Shown here: piece after piece, positions 53,662-63,300 of the stretch | How positions within the stretch are numbered: position 1 is the first letter of the stretch | How the letters are laid out: the number at the start of each line of letters is the position of its first letter | Source of the DNA: Gloeobacter morelensis MG652769 | GTDB taxonomy: Bacteria; Cyanobacteriota; Cyanobacteriia; Gloeobacterales; Gloeobacteraceae | Direction of reading: 5' to 3' | DNA: 64,000 nt | NCBI RefSeq assembly: GCF_021018745.1 | Contig: NZ_CP063845.1 | Coordinates: forward strand, 434,001 to 498,000 | Position numbers and translations under genes: made by a program | The notes under the pieces: generated by a model | Databases searched by the model: none | Seen by the model: only the letters and a program-made list of their open reading frames with translations | Told to the model about the DNA's origin: nothing

Positions 53662-53732
53662 GCGGAAGAGCCGCAATTTCGGCAGATCCCGTAGAATATA
53701 GGTGAACGTGAATTTATACCTACTCGATCCCC

Positions 53733-54005
53733 ATGCCTGAGACCCGCGTGTCTAGCGAATCCCTCTCCGATCGGGAGATGCAGATTCTGGAATTGGTGGC
53801 CCAGGGCCATACCAATGAAGACATTGCGGAAGTTCTGGAGATCAGCAAACGCACGGTGGACAATCACGTGAGCAACATTCTTCAGAAAACCAAGACCAAA
53901 AACCGCGTCGAGCTGGTGCGCTGGGCTTTGCAGTGGGGCAAAGTCTGCATCGATGAAGTCAACTGCTGCACCTTGCGCTATGGCAACGGTTCGGCCGCCG
54001 GCTGA
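53733..54005 (+). CDS. pedR: LuxR-type regulator PedR
   Basis: 90 aa, almost entirely a LuxR helix-turn-helix: LSDREMQILELVAQGHTNEDIAEVLEISKRTVDNHVSNILQKTKTKNRVELVRWALQWGKVCIDEVNCCTL. The C-terminal Cys residues (KVCIDEVNCC) match PedR of Synechocystis, a regulator whose activity responds to photosynthetic electron transport through thioredoxin. By analogy this is a light/redox-responsive transcription factor. The next gene starts inside its 3' end. Confidence 0.88.
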   Translation: MPETRVSSESLSDREMQILELVAQGHTNEDIAEVLEISKRTVDNHVSNILQKTKTKNRVELVRWALQWGKVCIDEVNCCTLRYGNGSAAG

Positions 54006-54333
54006 AAAGATCCGTCTCTACCTTCCCGGTTGGCCCTTTGCCAGTTGCCGCGAGTGTGCCGTGCACATCGCCCAGTTGGGTGTCGAATCGCAGATCGTGC
54101 TGCGCACCAGTCCGGTCTTCGACAGCCATCTCGACCAGATCGAGTGCATCGAATTTACTCGTCCGACAGAATCGGGCGGGCTCGAACGCCTCGCGGGCAT
54201 TCTCGAATTTTATCTGGGACGGTACTACCAGACTCCTGACACCCGCCGCGACACCGCCCGGCTGGTGCGCGGGGTTCAAGAATTTGCCCTGGCGCGTGGG
54301 GTGCCGGTGCGATGGCTTTTGGGGTCCGCCTGA
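53980..54333 (+). CDS. conserved-looking hypothetical protein overlapping pedR
   Basis: 117 aa from the ATG at 53980, overlapping pedR by 26 bases in another frame. Sequence: IRLYLPGWPFASCRECAVHIAQLGVESQIVLRTSPVF, then helices ending VRGVQEFALARGVPVRWLLGSA. A CRECAVH motif near residue 24 could bind metal or a thiol partner. I do not recognise the family. Overlap implies coupled translation with pedR. The following 54334-54542 contains no gene, only a TACGAT-like -10 near 54508. Confidence 0.6.
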   Translation: MATVRPPAEKIRLYLPGWPFASCRECAVHIAQLGVESQIVLRTSPVFDSHLDQIECIEFTRPTESGGLERLAGILEFYLGRYYQTPDTRRDTARLVRGVQEFALARGVPVRWLLGSA

Positions 54334-54542
54334 TCATGAGAGCGCTTTGCAGATGCCTCCAGTACAGCCGACCGGTGAAAGGCTTCGTGGGCAACGGTTT
54401 TTTACCTAACACCTGGTACCTGCTCTAGAGATCCTCAGGTTCCAGCCTGGTGCTGTGCCGTCCTGGTCTTCTTTCGACAGCCTCGCCGGCATGGCAGAAC
54501 CCTGTACGATAGTGGCTCACCGACCGAGAACAGAAGCTGACC

Positions 54543-56939
54543 ATGGCGCTCAAGAAATCCGAGCTGTATTCATCCATCTGGCAAAGTTGCGACGCGCTGC
54601 GCGGGGGCATGGACGCCAGCCAGTACAAGGACTACGTTCTGGTGTTGCTCTTTATCAAATACGTCAGCGACCGCTACACCGGACAGCGCTATGCCCCGAT
54701 CACCATCCCTGACGGGGCCAGTTTCAAGGATATGGTCGCGCTCAAGGGCAAGCCCGACATCGGCGACCAGATCAACAAGCAGATCATCGGGCCGCTAGCA
54801 AAGGAGAACGCCCTCTCCGACCTGCCGGATTTTAACGATGCGACCAAACTTGGCACCGGCAAGGAGATGGTCGATCGCCTCAGCGATCTGATCGCCATCT
54901 TCGAGCGCAAAGAACTCGACTTCAGCAAGAACCGCGCCGACGGCGACGACCTGCTCGGGGACGCCTACGAATACTTGATGCGCAACTTTGCCACCGAGAG
55001 CGGCAAGAGCAAAGGCCAGTTCTACACCCCGGCGGAGGTGAGCCGGGTGATTGCCCAGATCCTCGGCATCCACGGAGCAGCCACGACCAGCGCGACCACC
55101 GTCTACGATCCGACCTGCGGCTCCGGTTCATTGCTCCTCAAGGTGGCGGATGCGGCGACGACAAAAGTCTCCCTCTACGGCCAGGAAAAAGACGCTGCCA
55201 CGACCGGCCTCGCCCGGATGAACATGGTCCTGCACAATTACCCCGAGGCTGAGATCGTTCAGGGCAATACCCTCACCGATCCCCGCTTCCGAGACGGCAC
55301 TGTCTTAAAGACTTTCGATTACGTGGTGGCTAACCCGCCCTTCAGCGACAAGCGCTGGAGCACGGGGATCACACCGGGGCTCGACCCGTTCGATCGCTTC
55401 AGAGCCTTTGGCATTCCCCCCGACCGGCAGGGCGATTACGCCTATTTGCTGCACATCGTCCGTTCACTCAAGAGCACCGGCAGAGGCGCCTGCATCCTGC
55501 CCCACGGCGTCCTCTTCCGGGGCAATGCCGAGGCGGAGATTCGCCGCAACCTGATTTCCAAGGGTTACATCCAGGGCATCATCGGCCTGCCCGCCAACCT
55601 CTTTTACGGCACGGGCATTCCGGCCTGCATCATTGTCATCGATAAAGCCAACGCCCATTCCCGCCGGGGCATCTTCCTGATCGACGCCAGCGCCGACTTT
55701 ATGAAGGACGGCAACAAGAACCGCCTGCGCAGCCGCGACATCCACAAGATCGTCGATATTTTCACCCGAGGGCTGGAAGTGCCCGGTTACTCCCGCCTCG
55801 TTCCCTTCGAGGAGATTGAGCGCAACGAGTGCAACCTCAACATTCCGCGTTACATCGACAGCCGGACGGCGGAGGACACCCAGGACATCGAGGCCCACCT
55901 GCGGGGCGGCATCCCTGCCTCCGACATCGACGCTCTGGAGCGCTACTGGACCGTCTGCCCGCAACTGCGCCGGGTGCTTTTTAGTGACAACCGACCCGGC
56001 TACCTCGATCTGGCCGTTCCCAAAGAAGCGATCAAAGCCACCATCTACAACCATCCCGAGTTCGTAATCTTCATCGAGCACATCAACGCCCAGTTCGCCC
56101 AATGGCAGCAGCGCAGCACCGCCACCCTCAAGAGCCTGGAAGCCGGTTGCCATCCCAAAGCCGTGATTCGCGAACTGTCCGAGGACTTGCTCGCCCACTA
56201 CCTGGGCACACCGCTCATCGACCCCTACGCCATCTACCAGCACCTGATGGACTACTGGGCCGAGACGATGCAGGACGACTGCTACTTGATTTCTGGTGAC
56301 GGCTGGCTAGCCAAACCGGCCCCTGTATTAGTAAAGAACGCTAAAGGCAAAGAAGTAGCCAGAGGTTGGGCCTGCGATCTGGTGCCCAAGCCCCTGATCG
56401 TCGCCCGCTACTTCAGCACCGAACAGACCGCCATTCATGAACTGGAAGCCCAGATCGAAAACCTGAGCGCCCAGATCGGCGAACTCGAAGAAGAGCACAG
56501 CGGTGAAGAAGGCGTCTTTGCCGAGTTCGAGAAGGTGAACAAAGCCGGCGTCATCGCCCGCCTCAAGGACATCCGAGACGACGACGAAGCGGGCGACGAG
56601 GTTGCCGTCCTCAACACCTGGCTGCAACTGACTGCCGAAGAGACCGAAGCCAAGAAAACCCTCAAAGCCGCCGAGGACGATCTCGACAAACAAGCTTTTG
56701 CCAAATATGCCAAACTTTCCGAAGATGAGATCAAGACCCTCGTGGTCGAGGACAAGTGGATGACGACCCTAGCGGCTGCCATTCACAGTGAGACCGAGCG
56801 CGTCAGCCAGACCCTCACCCGCCGCGTCAAGGAACTGGCCGAACGCTATGAAACCCCATTGCCGCAGGCTGTGAGCAGAGTAGCCGAACTTGAGCAGGCC
56901 GTGAACTGCCACCTGGAAAGGATGGGATTTCAGCTATGA
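54543..56939 (+). CDS. hsdM: type I restriction-modification DNA methyltransferase HsdM
   Basis: 798 aa N6-adenine methyltransferase subunit. The N-terminal HsdM_N domain (LKKSELYSSIWQSCDALRGGMDASQYKDYVLVLLFIKYVSDRY) is followed by the SAM-binding YDPTCGSGSLLLK, GQEKDAATTGLARMNMVLHN and catalytic NPPFSDKRW. A C-terminal extension (about residues 560-798) contains a coiled coil (HELEAQIENLSAQIGELEEEHSGEEG). This makes it longer than classical ~530 aa HsdM but normal for one subfamily. First gene of the RM locus; hsdS and hsdR follow after an inserted toxin-antitoxin pair. Confidence 0.95.
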   Translation: MALKKSELYSSIWQSCDALRGGMDASQYKDYVLVLLFIKYVSDRYTGQRYAPITIPDGASFKDMVALKGKPDIGDQINKQIIGPLAKENALSDLPDFNDATKLGTGKEMVDRLSDLIAIFERKELDFSKNRADGDDLLGDAYEYLMRNFATESGKSKGQFYTPAEVSRVIAQILGIHGAATTSATTVYDPTCGSGSLLLKVADAATTKVSLYGQEKDAATTGLARMNMVLHNYPEAEIVQGNTLTDPRFRDGTVLKTFDYVVANPPFSDKRWSTGITPGLDPFDRFRAFGIPPDRQGDYAYLLHIVRSLKSTGRGACILPHGVLFRGNAEAEIRRNLISKGYIQGIIGLPANLFYGTGIPACIIVIDKANAHSRRGIFLIDASADFMKDGNKNRLRSRDIHKIVDIFTRGLEVPGYSRLVPFEEIERNECNLNIPRYIDSRTAEDTQDIEAHLRGGIPASDIDALERYWTVCPQLRRVLFSDNRPGYLDLAVPKEAIKATIYNHPEFVIFIEHINAQFAQWQQRSTATLKSLEAGCHPKAVIRELSEDLLAHYLGTPLIDPYAIYQHLMDYWAETMQDDCYLISGDGWLAKPAPVLVKNAKGKEVARGWACDLVPKPLIVARYFSTEQTAIHELEAQIENLSAQIGELEEEHSGEEGVFAEFEKVNKAGVIARLKDIRDDDEAGDEVAVLNTWLQLTAEETEAKKTLKAAEDDLDKQAFAKYAKLSEDEIKTLVVEDKWMTTLAAAIHSETERVSQTLTRRVKELAERYETPLPQAVSRVAELEQAVNCHLERMGFQL

Positions 56940-57123
56940 GCAGCCTTCTCCATCAACAAATTAGGCAGCAATCTGCTGCCCAGATGCGCTGGTAACTGTA
57001 TCAGCAAGTTAGATAGAATGAGTACAACGCGAGGGAGAGCAGAAAAGCTGAGCAACAAAAAAACAGGAAATCCGAATCTTACACTTTTCAAGATTTAGTA
57101 CTTATAGTCAGGAGAATCGAACA

Positions 57124-57327
57124 ATGCGACTGATTATCGAGATCGAAAATGATGACGAACTGAGTAAGGCTCAAGCTTTACTAGCAGCTCTTTCTCCAAA
57201 ATCTGCTCAAATCAGAATTCGCACAAAAGAAGACAGGATGCGGAACTTTATGCGCTGGTGTGAGGCAAACAAAATAACTGTCCCCGATCTCAAAATTCCC
57301 TCTAGAGAAGAGAGAAATGCAAGATAA
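57124..57327 (+). CDS. putative antitoxin of a PIN-toxin pair
   Basis: 67 aa small gene, AT-rich, with AGGAGAATCG upstream of the ATG. Sequence MRLIIEIENDDELSKAQALLAAL then a basic stretch and KITVPDLKIPSREERNAR. It overlaps the PIN-domain gene by 11 bases. The antitoxin role is inferred from this layout; the fold is not obvious. Confidence 0.68.
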   Translation: MRLIIEIENDDELSKAQALLAALSPKSAQIRIRTKEDRMRNFMRWCEANKITVPDLKIPSREERNAR

Positions 57328-57760
57328 TGTCTTCATAGACACAAATATTTGGCTCTACCAGATATTGCAATCAGAAGACTCAGATCATCAGAGAAAACGG
57401 TTGACAGCATTAGAGGTTTGCCAAAATCAAGACACTACCATTTTCATCTCTACTCAAGTATTAAATGAAATTTCTAACGTTCTCTTGAAGAAATTCTTTT
57501 TTCAAAGAGAAGCAGTACTAGACTTTTTGGAACTTGTTTTGGATGTCGCAGAAGTAATTCCCTTGGACGCTTCTATGACGATTGATGGTGTAGAAGTCGC
57601 TTGCAGGTATAGGTTTTCCCTTTATGACTCTCTTATTGTTGTTGCAGCCTTGAATTCAGGGTGCTCTCAACTGCTAACAGAAGATTTGCAAAACCAGCAA
57701 GTTGTTAGATATAAGAATTATCAGACAACGGTTATTAACCCTTTTGAGAAGCATCAATAG
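57317..57760 (+). CDS. PIN-domain ribonuclease, VapC-type toxin
   Basis: 147 aa PIN-domain RNase candidate. Acidic residues: D8 in NVFIDTNIWLYQ, a Glu in QVLNEISNVLLKKF, D in FSLYDSLIVVAAL and the DCS-like LTEDLQNQQ end. AT-rich (near 40% GC by eye) against GC-rich hsdM and hsdR. It ends 2 bases before hsdS, so the pair sits within the RM operon and may stabilise it. Confidence 0.85.
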   Translation: MQDNVFIDTNIWLYQILQSEDSDHQRKRLTALEVCQNQDTTIFISTQVLNEISNVLLKKFFFQREAVLDFLELVLDVAEVIPLDASMTIDGVEVACRYRFSLYDSLIVVAALNSGCSQLLTEDLQNQQVVRYKNYQTTVINPFEKHQ

Positions 57761-57762
57761 AA

Positions 57763-59010
57763 ATGAACATTCCTCAGTTGCTCAAGGGATACAAGGAAAC
57801 AGAGCTAGGAATAATTCCAAACAATTGGAAAGTCGTAGCTCTTTGCGACTATTCCAAGAAAATCACTGATGGAGAGCATTTAACACCTAAGAGATCCTCT
57901 AATGGTTACTATCTCCTATCAGCAAGAAACATCCTCAACGGACACCTAAATTTGTCAGATGTTGACTTCGTTGATGCTAGTGAATATCAGCGAATCCGAC
58001 AGAGATGCAATCCGGAAGTCGGGGATGTACTAATCTCTTGCTCTGGTTCAGTTGGCCGGGTTGCGATTGTTCCACAGGGCCTCGAATGCGTAATGGTCAG
58101 AAGTGCCGCCCTAATAAAACCAAACCCTATGTTTCTTAGTGGCCAGTACCTACAATATTTCCTTCAATCAAAAATTGCTCAAGATCAGATCAGCGCTAGC
58201 CTAAACCAGGCTGCTCAGGCGAACCTTTTTCTAAATCATATCGAGCGTTTGCTTGTTGCTCTTCCTCCCACTAAAGCCGAACAAGAAGCTATTGCCAAGG
58301 CATTGAACGACGCGGACGCCCTCATCGAATCTCTGGAGCAACTCATCGCCAAGAAGCGCCAGATCAAACAGGGTGCGATGCAGGAATTGCTCACTGGTAA
58401 AAGACGGCTGCCGGGCTTCAGCGGTGAGTGGAAGGTAGAACGGTTAGATGCGGTTGCCGAGATAGACCCGGAGAATCTTGGAAGTACTACGCCTAATAAC
58501 TATGGATTTAACTATATTTCGCTTGAGGATATAGAAGTTGGTTTCCTGACTGGCTACTCTGAAGAAAAATTTGGCTCTTCTCCCTCACGAGCACGCCGTC
58601 AGCTGAGAGCAGGAGATATACTTGTAGCCACAGTGCGACCGAATTTGAAATCACACTTGCTCTTCACAATGCCTCAATCAAATTGGGTTTGTTCAACAGG
58701 ATTTTCCGTTGTACGTTGTAGAAAAAAAGAAGCCAATTCTCGCTATATCTTCTTTCATTTTTTTAGTGATTATGTGAACAAACAAATAGAGTCACTTCTC
58801 ACAGGTTCCAACTATCCTGCTATCAGTGGAAAAGATGTAGCGGCGCTGGAAATGCCATTGCCAAAGCCTCATGAGCAAATGGCAGTTGCCGCAATCCTCT
58901 CCGATATGGATGCCGAGATTTTTGCGCTGGAAGCAAAACTATCCAAAGCACGCCAGATCAAACAAGGCATGATGCAGGAGTTGCTGACTGGGAGGATTCG
59001 CCTTGTATGA
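57763..59010 (+). CDS. hsdS: type I restriction system specificity subunit HsdS
   Basis: 415 aa DNA-recognition subunit with two target-recognition domains (residues ~5-175 and ~215-385), each followed by a conserved coiled-coil repeat: LIAKKRQIKQGAMQELLTGKRRLPGF and KLSKARQIKQGMMQELLTGRIRLV. Each TRD starts with the usual WKV... and ends in the LPPTKAEQEAIAKAL / LPKPHEQMAVAAIL helix. The TRDs are AT-rich while the conserved repeats are GC-rich. The stop overlaps the next gene's ATG. Confidence 0.95.
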   Translation: MNIPQLLKGYKETELGIIPNNWKVVALCDYSKKITDGEHLTPKRSSNGYYLLSARNILNGHLNLSDVDFVDASEYQRIRQRCNPEVGDVLISCSGSVGRVAIVPQGLECVMVRSAALIKPNPMFLSGQYLQYFLQSKIAQDQISASLNQAAQANLFLNHIERLLVALPPTKAEQEAIAKALNDADALIESLEQLIAKKRQIKQGAMQELLTGKRRLPGFSGEWKVERLDAVAEIDPENLGSTTPNNYGFNYISLEDIEVGFLTGYSEEKFGSSPSRARRQLRAGDILVATVRPNLKSHLLFTMPQSNWVCSTGFSVVRCRKKEANSRYIFFHFFSDYVNKQIESLLTGSNYPAISGKDVAALEMPLPKPHEQMAVAAILSDMDAEIFALEAKLSKARQIKQGMMQELLTGRIRLV

Positions 59011-60383
59011 AGGAACATCAGCATATCGAATGGAAGGAGGTGTGGAAGGACGAATGTCTCAAGTGGATTTCGGGCTTTGCCAATGCCGAAGGCGGTGTGC
59101 TCGAGATCGGAAAGGATGATTCGGGTGTCGTCGTTGGTGTGCCGGAGGTAGAGAAGCTACTGGAGGTTCTTCCCAACAAGGTGCGCGATGTGCTCGGGAT
59201 TCTCGTCGCGGTCAATTTGCGAGAAGAGGCAGGGCGGGAGTATCTGGAGATTGTGGTTGATTCCTATCTGTACCCGGTCAGTTACAGGGGCCAGTATTTT
59301 GTCCGCGTGGGCAGCACGCTGCAGGAACTCAAAGGCGGAGCGCTCGACGGCTTTTTATTGAAGAAGCAGGGTAAGCACTGGGATGGTGTACCTGTGCCCT
59401 ATGTGAGCGCGGCGGATCTCGATGCTCAGGCGCTACAGCGCTTTCGTGAGCGGGCTGCCAGGAGTCGCCGCCTTTCACCTGAAATCCTGGAGGAGGACAA
59501 TGCCCATCTGATCGACAAGTTGCACCTGATGGAAGGCAGCTATCTGAAACGGGCGGCGCTGCTATTGTTTCACGCCGATCCGGAGCGCTTCGTCACCGGG
59601 GCATATGTCAAGGTCGGTTTTTTCGAGAGCAATGCGGACCTGCTCTATCAGGACGAGATCCACGGTGACCTCTTCAGCCAGGTCAACCGGACGATCGAGG
59701 TGCTACAGGCCAAGTATCTGAGGGCACTGATTTCTTACGAGGGGCTGCAGCGGGTGGAGACGTACCCGGTGCCTGAGGAGGCGCTGCGCGAGGCGATTTT
59801 GAATGCGATTGCCCACAAGGACTACGGCAGCGGCATTCCCATCCAGATCAGCGTGTACGACGACAAAATCATGATCTGGAATTCGGGACAGTTGCCGCCG
59901 GAGTGGACGGTAGAGCGATTGACCGAAAAGCACAATTCGCGGCCCTATAACCCTGATGTCGCGAACGCTTTTTTCCGAGCTGGGATGATCGAAGCCTGGG
60001 GACGAGGCATCGAGCGCATCGTTCACGCCTGTCAGGCGCAGGGATTGCCGTTGCCCGTGTGGCAGTATGAAAAAACGGGGTTGTGGACAGTTTTTGGATT
60101 TGCAGCAAAACCACAGCCAGAGTCACAGCCAGAGTCACAGCCAGAGTCGGTGTCACTGGAGGTGCGGGTGTTGAGGCTGCTGGCAACGCGCGGGCCTCTG
60201 TCCAAATCGGCGCTCTCCTCCATGCTTGGGCAGAAAGAGGTTTCTGGGTCTCTGAATCAATTGATTCGCCGTCTGTTGACGACAGGAATGTTAGCCTATA
60301 CGCTTCCTGATAAGCCCCAAAGCCGTTTGCAACAATATCGCCTCACTGAGGCAGGTTTGCAGTTCCTGGCAACTCTAAGGTGA
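59007..60383 (+). CDS. AlbA_2 / Schlafen-type putative ATP-binding protein
   Basis: 458 aa protein. The N-terminal AlbA_2 domain (EHQHIEWKEVWKDECLKWISGFANAEGGVLEIGKDDSGVVVGVPEVEKLLEVLPNKVRD) is followed by a helical region and a GHKL-like HATPase segment (EALREAILNAIAHKDYGSGIPIQISVYDDKIMIWNSGQLPPEWTVE, RNPDVANAFFRAGMIEAWGRGIERI-like). A Gln-Pro-Glu-Ser repeat linker and a C-terminal winged helix complete it. Such genes are often found inside type I RM operons; a regulatory or defence role is likely but unproven. Confidence 0.85.
   Translation: MKEHQHIEWKEVWKDECLKWISGFANAEGGVLEIGKDDSGVVVGVPEVEKLLEVLPNKVRDVLGILVAVNLREEAGREYLEIVVDSYLYPVSYRGQYFVRVGSTLQELKGGALDGFLLKKQGKHWDGVPVPYVSAADLDAQALQRFRERAARSRRLSPEILEEDNAHLIDKLHLMEGSYLKRAALLLFHADPERFVTGAYVKVGFFESNADLLYQDEIHGDLFSQVNRTIEVLQAKYLRALISYEGLQRVETYPVPEEALREAILNAIAHKDYGSGIPIQISVYDDKIMIWNSGQLPPEWTVERLTEKHNSRPYNPDVANAFFRAGMIEAWGRGIERIVHACQAQGLPLPVWQYEKTGLWTVFGFAAKPQPESQPESQPESVSLEVRVLRLLATRGPLSKSALSSMLGQKEVSGSLNQLIRRLLTTGMLAYTLPDKPQSRLQQYRLTEAGLQFLATLR
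60114..60149 (+). repeat. 12-bp tandem repeat encoding QPES linker
   Basis: Three copies of the unit CAGCCAGAGTCA (last base differs in the final copy) encode QPESQPESQPES between the ATPase-like domain and the C-terminal winged helix. Confidence 0.8.
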
Positions 60384-60392
60384 GATACCAGT

Positions 60393-63300
60393 GTGAACAA
60401 GATCGTCCAGACTGAACGAGAGGCGCAGGACCGGGTCATCGCCCTGTTCCGCAACGAGCTGGGCTACCGCTATCTTGGCGACTGGCACGACCGCGACGAC
60501 AACAGCAACATCGAAGAGACGTTGCTCACGGCTTATCTGGAGGGGAGGGGCTACAGCTCTCCCCAGATCTCAAAGGTGCTTGACCGCCTGCGCGCCGAAG
60601 CGGATCACCCAAATCGCGATCTCTACGAGAACAACAGGGCGGTCTACGAGCTTCTGCGCTACGGGGTGCCGGTGAAGCTGGCGGCGGGCCTGAAGACCGA
60701 GACGATCCAGCTCATCGACTGGCAGCATCCCGAGCGCAACGACTTTGCCATCGCCGAGGAAGTGACACTCAAAGGCAAGCTCGAGCGGCGGCCCGATCTG
60801 GTGTTGTACGTGAATGGGATTGCCCTGGCGGTGCTGGAACTGAAGAGTGGCTGCGTCTCGATCGGCGACGGCATCCGTCAGCTGATTTCTAATCAGAGAT
60901 CTGAATTTAATGCCTGGTTCTTCAGTACTGTACAGTTCGTCTTCGCCGGGAACAATTCGGAAGGACTGCGCTACGGCACGGTCGGCACCTCCGAGAAGTA
61001 CTTTCTCAAATGGAAGGAGGATGAAAAGGACAATAGCCGCTTCCCACTCGATAAATATCTGCTCAAGTTGTGTGCAAAAGAGCGGTTGCTCGAGCTGATC
61101 TACGACTTCGTGCTCTTCGATGGCGGGATCAAGAAGGTGCCCCGGCCCCACCAGTACGTCGGCGTCAAGAAAGCCCAGAAGCATGCCAACGATCACGAGG
61201 GCGGGATCATCTGGCACACCCAGGGTAGCGGCAAGAGCATCGTCATGGTGCTGCTCGCCAAGTGGATTCTTGAAAACAAGCCCAACGCCCGCGTGCTGAT
61301 CGTCACCGACCGCGACGAACTCGATAAGCAGATCGAATCGGTCTTCTTGGGAGCAGGTGAAAAGATTTCGCGTGCTAGTAGCGGCCTTGAACTGCTGCGC
61401 CGGCTGAGCCAGCCGACGCCGCGCCTGCTCTGCGCGCTCGTCCACAAGTTCGGCAAAAAGGGCAGCGATAACTTTGACGTGTTCATCAAAGAACTGAGGG
61501 CTCAGCCTTCTCAGACGTTCGGTGAGGTGTTCGTCTTCGTAGACGAATGCCACCGCACCCAGAGCGGCAGATTGCACAGTGCGATGAAGGCACGGATGCC
61601 CAACGCTGTCTTGATCGGCTTTACCGGCACACCGCTGCTTAAAGCGGATAAACAGACCAGCCTCGAAGTCTTCGGCAAGTACATCGACACCTATCTATAC
61701 AAAGAGGCGGTCGAAGATGGGGTCATCCTCGATCTGGTCTACGAGGCGCGCGACATCGATCAGCGCCTCGGCTCACCGCAGCGGGTCGATAGCTGGTTTG
61801 CGGCCAAGACCAGCGGGCTGAATGACTGGCAGAAGGCCGCCCTGCGCGAAAAGTGGGGCACGATGCAGAACGTGCTGAGTTCTTACTCCCGGATGGAGCA
61901 GGTCGTAAATGAAATCGTCCTTGATTTCAACGTCAAGCCGCGCCTGTTAAGTAGACATGGCAACGCGATGCTGGTAGCGTCCAGTATCTACGAAGCCTGC
62001 CGCTACTACGTGCTATTCCAGCGGACAGAACTCAAGGAAGGACGGTGTGCGCTCATCACTTCCTACAGTCCCCACACCAAGGACATCACCAAGGAGGACA
62101 CCGGTGCCAATACCGAGACGGATAAGCAGTTCATCTATGAAACGTACAACGAGTTGCTGAAAGGTACCACTGCTGCACCGGGCAAGAGCAGGACAGAAAC
62201 TTACGAAGATCAGGCAAAGCAGCTATTCAAAGAAAAACCCGCAACTATGCGGCTGCTCATCGTCGTGGACAAGCTGCTCACCGGCTTCGATGCGCCGAGT
62301 TGCACTTATCTTTACATTGATAAGAATATGCAGGATCACGGCCTGTTCCAGGCGATCTGCCGCACCAACCGCATCGATGGCGAGGACAAAGATTTTGGCT
62401 ACATCGTGGACTTCAAGAATTTGCTCACCAAGGTCGAGAATGCCATCGCCGTCTACACCTCCGAACTCGACCCCAGCCCGGACGGCACCGACCCGCAAAT
62501 TCTTCTGCAGGACCGCCTGGTCAAGAACCGTGAACGTCTGGATGGTGCGCTCGAGCAGCTTGCATTCCTCTGCGAATCGGTCGAGACGCCAGGGGGAGAT
62601 AAGCAATACATACAGTACTTCTGCGGCAATCCCGACCTTGAAGACGATCTGCAGGAGCGGGAGCCCCAGCGCCTGGCGCTCTACAAAACCACGGCTACCC
62701 TGCTCAGGGCTTACGGCAACATCGCCGACGATCTGGAACGTGCAGGTTACAACGAGGCGGACAGCCAGCGGCTCAGGCGTTCGGTCGATCAGTATACAAA
62801 GCTGCGCGATCTGATTCGCCTGGCCAGCGGCGAAAGCATCGATCTCAAAGCCTACGAGGCTGACATGCGCTACCTGATCGACAGCTTCATCCAGGCCGAC
62901 GAGCCTAGGAAGATTTCGCCCTTCGACGAGACGCCGCTGCTGGAACTGATCGCCAGGGAGGGCATCGCGAAGGCCATCGAGAGCAGGCTCAAAAACCTCA
63001 AGCACAACCCGGAGGCTGTGGCTGAGACGATCGAGAACAACGTCCGCAGCCTGATCCTCAAAGAAGGCGCAAGCGATCCCGCCTACTACGACAGGATGTC
63101 GGAATTGCTCAAAGAGATCATCGCCGAGCGCAGAGACAGGGCGCTGGAGTACGAGGAGTACCTGAAGCGAATCGCCGAGTTGGTCCAGCGGGTGACGACC
63201 GGCCAGGGTGAGGGCGTGCCGGAGCAGTTGAATACGCCGGGACGGCGGGCTCTCTACAACAACCTCGGAGAGGATGAGGCGCTGGCTCTCAAGATTGACG

